Below, piece by piece: positions 7,397 to 13,972 of a stretch of 23,034 nucleotides of DNA; position 1 is the first letter of the stretch; the number at the start of each line of letters is the position of its first letter. The DNA lies in the NCBI GenBank assembly GCA_964472545.1, contig CAYYNP010000158.1:1-23034 (forward strand), written 5' to 3'. Both the position numbers and the translations under genes were made by a program. A model generated the notes under the pieces. It did not search any database, had not been told where the DNA came from, and saw only the letters and a program-made list of their open reading frames with translations. This DNA comes from CAYYNP01 sp964472545. Lineage in GTDB: Bacteria > Planctomycetota > Planctomycetia > Pirellulales > Thermoguttaceae.

Positions 7397-10300
7397 TCAT
7401 CGGCCAAAGCATCGTATCGTGCCGTCGGCCAGGCTGACGTATACGCGTCCGTTGGCAGCGGAAACGCCGTCCCAGACGGGCGCTGCGTCGAGTTTGTACC
7501 CGGCCAACGGCTTGCCGTCGGTCGCGGAGACCACCAACAGCCGCCCGCCGAGTTGGCCGTCGTAAGCGGCGACGTAGTTCTGGTAGTTCGCGTCGTCGAA
7601 CTTCATCGGCTCGCCGGCCACGAAGAGCACGTCGCCGGCCTTCACGATCGCCTTGCCCGTGACGGGGATATTCAGCCGCCATATCTCTCGGCCACCGTCG
7701 CCGCCCTGCCTTCGAGCGCCCTGCCTTCGAGCGTCTTGCCTTCGAGCGCCCGGTCTGCGGGGTGGTGCGGCCTTCGCAGCACCGCCGGGCGATCCCAGCG
7801 AGTTGGCGATCAGCGTGTAGCCGCTCTTGCGCGGGTCGAAATACGAGTGGTTCGCATAGAGCGGGAACCCTTCAACGCGATAGATCTCCATTCCGTTGCT
7901 GACCATGATGTCGCCCGAGGCGGCCGAGCCGATCGAGGGGGCCAACGCCCAGCAGGTTCGATGCTGCGGCTGTCCGTCCAGGAAGCCGCCGGTGGGGATG
8001 ATATGCCGGCCGGCCGTCGTCTCCGCCAGATCGAGATCGAAGGCCTTGTGGCGGAGGTAGAGCTTGGCGCCGTCGGTCACCAATACGTCGTTCTTGAAGC
8101 CGGCATGCCCGCCGACCGGGAACCCCGAGCCCTCGGAAAACGGCCCGTACGACCCGCGGCTGTTGAGCAGATCACCCGTCCGCGGATTCAGCGCGTAGAG
8201 GAAGATCCCGCCGTCGAGATACGAGCTGCGTCCCGCGGCGAAGTAGAGAGTGTCGCGGAGAATCAGCACGCTTCCCGAAACGGGCCACTTCGATTCGAGT
8301 TGCCCATAGGCCCCGATCAGCCGGTCCGGCAGGTCTTTGAACCGCCAGGCCAACGCCCCGTCGGCGGCCCGCAGACAATAGACCCAGCCATCGCGTGAGC
8401 CGAACAGCACGCTGCCGCGATAGTAGGCCGGCGGCGAATCGATCCGGCCGTCGGCGGTGAACGTCCAGAGCGTTTCGCCGGTGGAGTCGTCCAGGGTGTA
8501 GAGCGTGTGCGCATCGACGTCGCCGACGAACACCTTTCCTGCCGCGGCGGTCACGGCGGTCGGCTTCGCGGGCAACTTGGCATCCCAGCGAATCTTCAGT
8601 TTCGAGGGAACCGGTGCCTTGGTGATGCCGCTGCGAAATCCGTCGCGGCGATAGGCCGGCCAATCCTCGGCGGCTGCGGGCGTGGCGTCCGCGATCTTGC
8701 CGTAAGCGGGGCCCTTCTGAAGCCGCACGGACCGCGCGACGGGCATCGGATCGTCGGACTTCTGCAGTTTGCCTTCGACCGAAGCGTACGCGTTCATCCC
8801 CTGGAACATGGAGCCCATGCTGCAAGTACACGAGTAAGCCGTCGAATAGACCAGACCGTTGGCGGGCAAGACCCCCATCCCGCAACCGCCGCGAGTCCAG
8901 TGGTTGGGGAACTCCTTGCCGGTCGACAATTCGAGGAAATCGGCACCGCCGGTCTTGCTGTTGATGAAGAAGCGCTCGGTGATCAAGTTGCGATAACACC
9001 GGTCGTGCCCCATCGGACCGGTCATCTTCTGCACGATCTTGCGGATCACGGCCCCGGTCTCCACGTCGAGTTGCGCGGGGTTGTGGCCGCCGATCCACAG
9101 CTCGCCGTTGACGAAGCAGACGTCGGCCGAGGACTCGTAGTTGCCGGTGATCGGCGTCTGCCAGAGCTGCTTGCCGTCGGCCAGCGCATAGGCCACCAGC
9201 GTGTTCTTCGCGTTCGAGGCGATGCTCGCGGTCGGTATCGCCTCGACGGCGAAGACCTTGTCGTCGGCCAGCAGCACCGTATTGGGCGTGGTGCCGGGCG
9301 TGAGCGAGTCGTGGCCCCGGGAGTTGACGATCTGCTTCTCGACGGCCCAGCGGCGCTCACCGGTTTTTGCATCAACACAAAACAGCCCGCCGGCCGCCTG
9401 ATAGACCGCGTAGTCGCCCTTGATCGACATCGACCCGCCCGTGTAGCGGACGATATCTCGAACTGCCCAGAGCTGCTCGCCGGTTTTCGGATCGACGGCA
9501 ACTACGGCGCTGATCGGGTTGGCCTTGTCGCGAGTTTGCGGGGCGTAGCCCTTGCGAAAGCCGCCGCCGAAGAACGGTTCGTTGGGATCGGCCCCTTCGA
9601 CGAACGGCTTGCCTTTGAGCTTCACGATGTTGTAGGCCGCGGTTGGGAACCGGTCGCCGACGTTCAGATAGAGAACGCCCCGGTCGTAGGCCACTTCCTG
9701 CGTGGGGCTGGTGCCTTCGTAGGTCTTCAGCACTTCGCCGGTAGCCGCGTCCAGCGCGGAAAGGGGGCCTTCGAGTCTCAGCGTGCAGTAAAGCGTATCG
9801 CCCACCACCGCCATCCGACGCTGCTGCTGTACCGGCTGGCACTTGATGTACATCGTCACCGATTCCCACGGCCCGATCGGCCGGGTCCAGAGCCGCTTGC
9901 CGTTGAACGCATCTCGGGCGACGATCTGAAACGCGGCGGGCAGGAACGGGTTGTCCGGCGGGGCGGCGTCTTCGATGCTGAACAGCCGCCCACGGCCCGA
10001 GACCATGCTGGCGATTGTGGGTACGCCCATGTGTGAGCGGCACCAGACCGGATCGTCGACCCACTGGATCCGCCGCGGTGGTCCGGCCACCGAGTCCATG
10101 GCCACGGCGTTGTTGTCGGCCTTGTTGAGGTACTGGGGCCAATCGTCGATCTGCGGCGGCCACGGTTTGGTCGTCGCCTTGCCGCCGACGACCATCGCCC
10201 CCAACGGCGCGAGCACCCGCATCGCTTCGGCCTCGGGCACGTCGCCCAACGTGTCGGCCACGATGAGATTGACGATGTTGTCGGCGTAGGGCAGCGTCTT

Positions 10301-10645
10301 GCCGTCGTATTGTGCCACCGAGACGGGGCCATAGAGACCTTTGGATCGCAGGGCGGCCCGGGCTTTCGCGACGTTGGCGGCGTTGGTATCGAGACCATGT
10401 ACGAGGTAGCCGTCGCCGAGCCGCATTGCAGCCGTTTCGCGTCCGTCGCCGCAATGGAGATGGACGATCACCCCGCCCGCGACTCCGCTGGCCTCGACGA
10501 TCTCCCCAGCCGAAGGTTCAACCCCGGAAACACGCTCCTGGGGCGTCGCTGCGCTTTGTCCCAGCCACCCGGCGCCAACGAAGAACGCAACCAGACAGGC
10601 CACTCTTACACACCGGCGGGCAGAACGACTCGCGTCTCGGCTCAC
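7397..10645 (-). CDS. Secreted methyltransferase-like domain plus PQQ-type beta-propeller protein
   Basis: The 1082-residue protein starts at GTG 10645, 7 bases after AGGAGA. Residues 1-35 are a signal peptide (CVRVACLVAFFVGAGWLGQ). Residues about 45-155 resemble a class I SAM-methyltransferase fold: VIVHLHCGDGRE, GYLVHGLDTNAANVAKARAA, LPYADNIVNLIVADTLGD and VLAPLGAMVVGG. From about residue 165 there are PQQ/BamB-like propeller blades (DAFNGKRLWTRP, DAATGEVLKTY, DPKTGEQLWAV, DAKTGERRWAV, ADGKQLWQTP). A second half starts at EDWPAYRRDGFRSGITKAP with further blades (DDSTGETLWTF, RAADGALAWRF). A C-rich SCTCSMGSMFQGM is present. Residues 966-980 are a 15-base minisatellite product. Role unknown; a periplasmic scaffold or quinoprotein-like enzyme is possible. 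Divergent from the HzsA-like gene. Confidence 0.82.
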   Translation of the reverse strand: MSRDASRSARRCVRVACLVAFFVGAGWLGQSAATPQERVSGVEPSAGEIVEASGVAGGVIVHLHCGDGRETAAMRLGDGYLVHGLDTNAANVAKARAALRSKGLYGPVSVAQYDGKTLPYADNIVNLIVADTLGDVPEAEAMRVLAPLGAMVVGGKATTKPWPPQIDDWPQYLNKADNNAVAMDSVAGPPRRIQWVDDPVWCRSHMGVPTIASMVSGRGRLFSIEDAAPPDNPFLPAAFQIVARDAFNGKRLWTRPIGPWESVTMYIKCQPVQQQRRMAVVGDTLYCTLRLEGPLSALDAATGEVLKTYEGTSPTQEVAYDRGVLYLNVGDRFPTAAYNIVKLKGKPFVEGADPNEPFFGGGFRKGYAPQTRDKANPISAVVAVDPKTGEQLWAVRDIVRYTGGSMSIKGDYAVYQAAGGLFCVDAKTGERRWAVEKQIVNSRGHDSLTPGTTPNTVLLADDKVFAVEAIPTASIASNAKNTLVAYALADGKQLWQTPITGNYESSADVCFVNGELWIGGHNPAQLDVETGAVIRKIVQKMTGPMGHDRCYRNLITERFFINSKTGGADFLELSTGKEFPNHWTRGGCGMGVLPANGLVYSTAYSCTCSMGSMFQGMNAYASVEGKLQKSDDPMPVARSVRLQKGPAYGKIADATPAAAEDWPAYRRDGFRSGITKAPVPSKLKIRWDAKLPAKPTAVTAAAGKVFVGDVDAHTLYTLDDSTGETLWTFTADGRIDSPPAYYRGSVLFGSRDGWVYCLRAADGALAWRFKDLPDRLIGAYGQLESKWPVSGSVLILRDTLYFAAGRSSYLDGGIFLYALNPRTGDLLNSRGSYGPFSEGSGFPVGGHAGFKNDVLVTDGAKLYLRHKAFDLDLAETTAGRHIIPTGGFLDGQPQHRTCWALAPSIGSAASGDIMVSNGMEIYRVEGFPLYANHSYFDPRKSGYTLIANSLGSPGGAAKAAPPRRPGARRQDARRQGARRQGGDGGREIWRLNIPVTGKAIVKAGDVLFVAGEPMKFDDANYQNYVAAYDGQLGGRLLVVSATDGKPLAGYKLDAAPVWDGVSAANGRVYVSLADGTIRCFGR
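7706..7750 (-). repeat. In-frame 15-base minisatellite, three units
   Basis: Three tandem 15-base units (CTGCCTTCGAGCGCC with single changes) lie inside the propeller gene and encode GARRQ-DARRQ-GARRQ, a basic low-complexity insert between blades near residue 970. Unit length is a multiple of three, so copy changes keep frame. Confidence 0.85.
10538..10570. repeat. Copy of the intergenic repeat arm inside a signal-peptide coding region
   Basis: This stretch matches 7321-7353 with about three differences over 33 bases (CTGGGGCGTCGCTGCGCTTT against CTGGGGCACCGCTGCGCTTT, then GTCCCAGCCACCC against GCCCCAGCCACCC). On the minus strand it encodes GWLGQSAATPQ, the end of the propeller protein's signal peptide. 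Confidence 0.75.
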
Positions 10646-10652
10646 GATTTCA

Positions 10653-10658
10653 TCTCCT
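10653..10658 (-). promoter_or_regulatory. Shine-Dalgarno for the GTG start of the propeller gene
   Basis: AGGAGA on the minus strand is 7 bases before GTG 10645. An ATG at 10653 overlaps this site but reads ATG AAA TCG TGA, out of frame, so GTG is the start. Confidence 0.65.
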
Positions 10659-10723
10659 GTGCATCTGCCCCGCTCTTACCGCAAAGCACCTTCCCTGCCA
10701 CACCAGGGCCACTTCGACACTAG

Positions 10724-10740
10724 GGCCAAGATATTTGGCC
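10724..10740. promoter_or_regulatory. Dyad in the divergent intergenic region
   Basis: GGCCAA-GATAT-TTGGCC is a perfect 6+6 palindrome in the 288-base gap between the divergent propeller and HzsA-like genes. Its place suits an operator shared by both genes, but no regulator is identified and it could be incidental. Confidence 0.35.
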
Positions 10741-10920
10741 AGACTGCAAATGTCAACAAACCAAGGACTTACGCACGTGAATGGTCGGCGTGAGAGTGGG
10801 GATTCGGGCGGGACCTCGGCCAAGCCACCCGTCGTGATCGGTTTCAATCGCGGGCCGAATTGGTAAGATAATGGTCGTCCCCGGCCAGCGCGTCGGAGCA
10901 GGGGGCCGCTTCGTTTTCAA

Positions 10921-10927
10921 GGGAGGA
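10921..10927 (+). promoter_or_regulatory. Shine-Dalgarno fixing the start of the HzsA-like gene
   Basis: GGGAGGA lies 6-7 bases before ATG 10934, which begins a good signal peptide. The earlier in-frame ATG at 10871 has no such site. Confidence 0.75.
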
Positions 10928-10933
10928 CTCTCG

Positions 10934-13762
10934 ATGCGCGTTGCGTTGTGTCTGCCGTGGGGGCGTGTCCTGTCGGCGATGGCGGTTATCGTCGCGTATG
11001 GCGTGGTCTTTGCGCCGGCGACCGCCGACGCCGGATCGCTACAGTTCGCGAGTTGGACGTTCGACCGCGGCAATGCCAAGGTGGTCGCCAACCCCGATAT
11101 CTACGCCGACTATCGAGACGAGTTTCCCGAACTGGTTACCGCCGACGGAGGGCAGTCGCTGTGGGTAGTCGAGTACGACCTGGAGTTGCCGGCCGATGCC
11201 ACCTACACGCTGCACGTCCGCTACGGCTCGCCTGAGCCGAGGCCGCTGGAGGCCTGGCTCGACGGCAGGAGTCTCGGCACGTGTTGCGGACGAGTGACCG
11301 GCAATGCCCCGCCGTATCCCGATCGCCATCCGCAGCACGATCGGCCCCGCGACGCGAGGGGCTTTCACGGCGTCGAGTGGGAAGAGGCCCTGCAATTCGC
11401 GGCCACGGCGGGAAGGTACACGCTGAAGTTCACCCGGCAGGGACCGCCGCCGCGTTTGAGCATGCTGCGCATCGAGACGCCGACGGAATTCCCCGAGGAT
11501 TGGCAGCCGCAGCCGCGGGAAGTGAACGTCGGCCGGATGGCGCCCAACCTGCGGAGGATATTCATGCCGCCGGGCACGGTAAACGTCGAGACGCTGCGGA
11601 TGGCGATTGAGGACGTGACGGCCGAATGCGGCGACCGCTTTCCGAACGGCCCGGAGTATCTCGCCCGACTGGCCGAACTCACCCGGCAACAAGCGGCGGC
11701 CAAGGATGCCACGCCGGAAGTGCAGCAACCGATCGAGGACGCCTTGAAGGCTCTCCAGCGCGAGGCCCTGCTGGCCCATCCGTTGTTGGACTTCGACAAG
11801 CTGCTGTTCGTCCGCCGCGAGTCCTGGGGCTCGTCGCACATCTACAACGACTACGGCGCCGGTGGCGACAGCAAGGGCGGCAACATCTGCATCGTCGGGC
11901 CGGCCACGTCCGGCGGCTGGAGTGCCGTGGGCAAAGGCACCGCCGGCGAGGTCACCGAGATCGCTCCGCAGCTTCTCGGCGGTCGCTTTGGCCAATTCGA
12001 CCTCTCGTTCGATGCCGAGCGCGTCGTCTTCGCCTATAGCAAGGACGCGCAGACCAACTACCGCATCTACGAGACGGGCGTCGACGGCACCGGCCTGCGG
12101 CAGATCACCTTCGACGGCGACGAGGCGATGCGCACCCAGCGCTATGAACACGCCAGCTACGGCCGCTATTTCGACATGGACCCGTGTTACCTGCCCGGCG
12201 GCGATATCATGTTCGTCTCCACCCGTTCGCGCCGGGCGGTCTCGTGCCATCCGAGCATCGTCACGTCGATCCACGTAACGGACGCCGACGGCCGCGACAT
12301 GCGCTGTCTCTCGGGCGGCCAGTTCACCGAACTCGATCCCCGCGTGCTCGACGACGGCCGGGTGATCTACATGCGTTGGGAATACGTCGACAAGGGATTC
12401 GGCAACGTGCAGAGCCTGTGGTCGATGCACCCCGACGGCAGCTACTCCGACCACGTCTACAAGAACAACGTCGTGCTGCCGGCCGGCATGGTCGACGCCC
12501 GCAGTATCCCCGGCAGCCAGCAGATCGTGACCATCGGCGCCGCCCACGGCGGGGCTTCCGTGGGGCCGGTGATCCTGGTCGACAACCGCCGCACCCGGCG
12601 CACCGCCGACGCGATGACCAACCTCACGCCCGAGATCGGCTACCCCGGCATGGGGCCGCGAACCAACGGCCGGGGTGTCTTTCGGCACCCCTTCCCGCTG
12701 TCCGAGAAGTTGTTCCTAATCTCCCACGATCCACAAACCGGCGAAGACAGCCGCTACGGGATCTACGTGCTCGACGCCTGGGGCAATCGGGCCCTGTTGC
12801 ACGGCGAGCCGGAAACCTCGTGCTACCAACCGGTCCCACTGCGCCCGCGCCGTAAGCCGACGGAGGTTCCTGCCGTTGCCGGGCAGAGTGCAGCGGAATC
12901 GGGAGAAACTGCCACGATGTTCATCCAGGACGTCTATCGGGGGATGACGGGCATCGAGCGGGGCCGGGTGAAGTACGTCCGCGTGATGGAAGTCATGCCC
13001 ACGACCTGGCAGCAGGCCACCGGCGTGGGGGCGGGCATGCAGGTGGCGGCCGTCAGTTACAAGGCCGACGTGGGCCGCAAGATGATCCACGGCATCACGC
13101 CGGTCCACGAGGACGGCTCGGCCTGTTTCTCGGTGCCGGCCAACGCGAACCTGTTCTTCCAGGCACTCGACGAAAACTACATGGAACTGCAGCGGATGCG
13201 GACGTTCATCAACCTGATGCCCGGCGAGAAGCGCTCGTGCATCGGTTGCCACGAACCGCGGCGAAACGCGCCGGACCTGAAGCCGGCGCTGGCTATGCGA
13301 CACGGCGTGCAGTCGCTCGCGCCACAGCCGGGCGACGACGGCCCGCGGATGGTCCACTACGAGTCGGACGTGCAGCCGGTACTGGACAAATACTGCGTCC
13401 GATGTCACCGCGGCGAGGCCCCCCAGGGCGAGTTGGATCTCTCCGGCGAGTTGACCAATCTGTGGAACCGCTCCTACATGAACCTGATCGACAAGGAACT
13501 CGTCAGCTTTCTCGACGGCGGTTTCGGTAGCGCCAACGTACCGGCCGAGGCGCCGCTGACGTTCGGCTCGCATCGGAGCACGCTGGTCGAGCGGCTACGC
13601 GAGGCCCCCTGCAAGGCCGACGGACTCACCCGCGAGGAGTTCGTCCGCATCGTCACCTGGATCGACGCCGACGTGCCGTACTACGGCACCCACGAGGGAA
13701 AGAAGCAGGCGGAGTGCAAAGACGAGCCCGATTTCCGGCCGGTGCCGTTGGTGGGGAAGTAG
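10934..13762 (+). CDS. HzsA-related secreted di-haem cytochrome-like protein
   Basis: The 942-residue protein begins with a signal peptide (MRVALCLPWGRVLSAMAVIV, cleavage near TADAG). A beta-sandwich region follows at about 36-190, then a propeller-like section (FDLSFDAERVVFAYSKDAQT, RIYETGVDGTGLRQITFDGD, DPCYLPGGDIMFVSTRSR, DPRVLDDGRVIYMRWEY). The C-terminal part matches the hydrazine-synthase alpha/HzsA-related family: GITPVHEDGSACFSVPANAN, FFQALDENYMELQRMRTFIN and MPGEKRSCIGCHEPR. CIGCH (about 769) and CVRCH (about 821) are two c-type haem sites. In anammox bacteria HzsA is the catalytic di-haem subunit that joins NO and ammonium, but related proteins occur widely in other planctomycetes without that activity. 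No HzsB/HzsC gene is here, so hydrazine synthesis should not be assumed; a periplasmic redox role is likely. Confidence 0.85.
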   Translation: MRVALCLPWGRVLSAMAVIVAYGVVFAPATADAGSLQFASWTFDRGNAKVVANPDIYADYRDEFPELVTADGGQSLWVVEYDLELPADATYTLHVRYGSPEPRPLEAWLDGRSLGTCCGRVTGNAPPYPDRHPQHDRPRDARGFHGVEWEEALQFAATAGRYTLKFTRQGPPPRLSMLRIETPTEFPEDWQPQPREVNVGRMAPNLRRIFMPPGTVNVETLRMAIEDVTAECGDRFPNGPEYLARLAELTRQQAAAKDATPEVQQPIEDALKALQREALLAHPLLDFDKLLFVRRESWGSSHIYNDYGAGGDSKGGNICIVGPATSGGWSAVGKGTAGEVTEIAPQLLGGRFGQFDLSFDAERVVFAYSKDAQTNYRIYETGVDGTGLRQITFDGDEAMRTQRYEHASYGRYFDMDPCYLPGGDIMFVSTRSRRAVSCHPSIVTSIHVTDADGRDMRCLSGGQFTELDPRVLDDGRVIYMRWEYVDKGFGNVQSLWSMHPDGSYSDHVYKNNVVLPAGMVDARSIPGSQQIVTIGAAHGGASVGPVILVDNRRTRRTADAMTNLTPEIGYPGMGPRTNGRGVFRHPFPLSEKLFLISHDPQTGEDSRYGIYVLDAWGNRALLHGEPETSCYQPVPLRPRRKPTEVPAVAGQSAAESGETATMFIQDVYRGMTGIERGRVKYVRVMEVMPTTWQQATGVGAGMQVAAVSYKADVGRKMIHGITPVHEDGSACFSVPANANLFFQALDENYMELQRMRTFINLMPGEKRSCIGCHEPRRNAPDLKPALAMRHGVQSLAPQPGDDGPRMVHYESDVQPVLDKYCVRCHRGEAPQGELDLSGELTNLWNRSYMNLIDKELVSFLDGGFGSANVPAEAPLTFGSHRSTLVERLREAPCKADGLTREEFVRIVTWIDADVPYYGTHEGKKQAECKDEPDFRPVPLVGK

Positions 13763-13773
13763 ACGTTGGAGTG

Positions 13774-13813
13774 GGGGCTGGGAGTTCGGGGCTGGGAGTT
13801 CGGGGCTGGGGAC
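13774..13813 (+). repeat. 14-base tandem repeat, about 2.7 units
   Basis: GGGGCTGGGAGTTC occurs twice in full (13774-13787, 13788-13801), then GGGGCTGGG and a changed GAC. It sits just after the stop of the HzsA-like gene. G-rich runs on the plus strand could form unusual structure. Confidence 0.8.
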
Positions 13814-13852
13814 TGGGACGCCGATGACTCCAAAGGGGTCCCAACAACACGG

Positions 13853-13934
13853 CCCAGGGTAAGCGAAACGGCGCAGCCGTGCAGCGCCACCCTGGGTATG
13901 GGATGAGAATCATATATCAACCCCGTAGGGGTTG
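13853..13934. repeat. Palindromic intergenic element made of nested hairpins
   Basis: CCCAGGGT (13853-13860) pairs with ACCCTGGG (13889-13896), enclosing the hairpin ACGGC-GCA-GCCGT (13868-13880). A third hairpin, CAACCCC-GTA-GGGGTTG, is at 13918-13934. The set lies between two co-directional genes and resembles dispersed REP-like elements. No coding potential is seen. Confidence 0.65.
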
Positions 13935-13961
13935 CACTGGAACGGCATTGGCAATCAAAAC

Positions 13962-13966
13962 GGAGG
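13962..13966 (+). promoter_or_regulatory. Shine-Dalgarno for the GTG start of the GH127 gene
   Basis: GGAGG ends 6 bases before GTG 13973. The ATG at 13971 reads ATG TGA and cannot start a protein. Confidence 0.7.
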
Positions 13967-13972
13967 ATCAAT

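Noticed and set aside
8507..10036. 509-residue open frame on the plus strand
   Set aside because: Antisense to the propeller gene, which has repeated blade motifs; no independent support.
11039..12688. 549-residue open frame on the minus strand
   Set aside because: Antisense to the HzsA-like gene; composition is typical of a GC-rich shadow frame.
10934..13762. True hydrazine synthase alpha subunit
   Set aside because: No hzsB/hzsC neighbours or other anammox genes, and HzsA-related proteins are common in planctomycetes without anammox.
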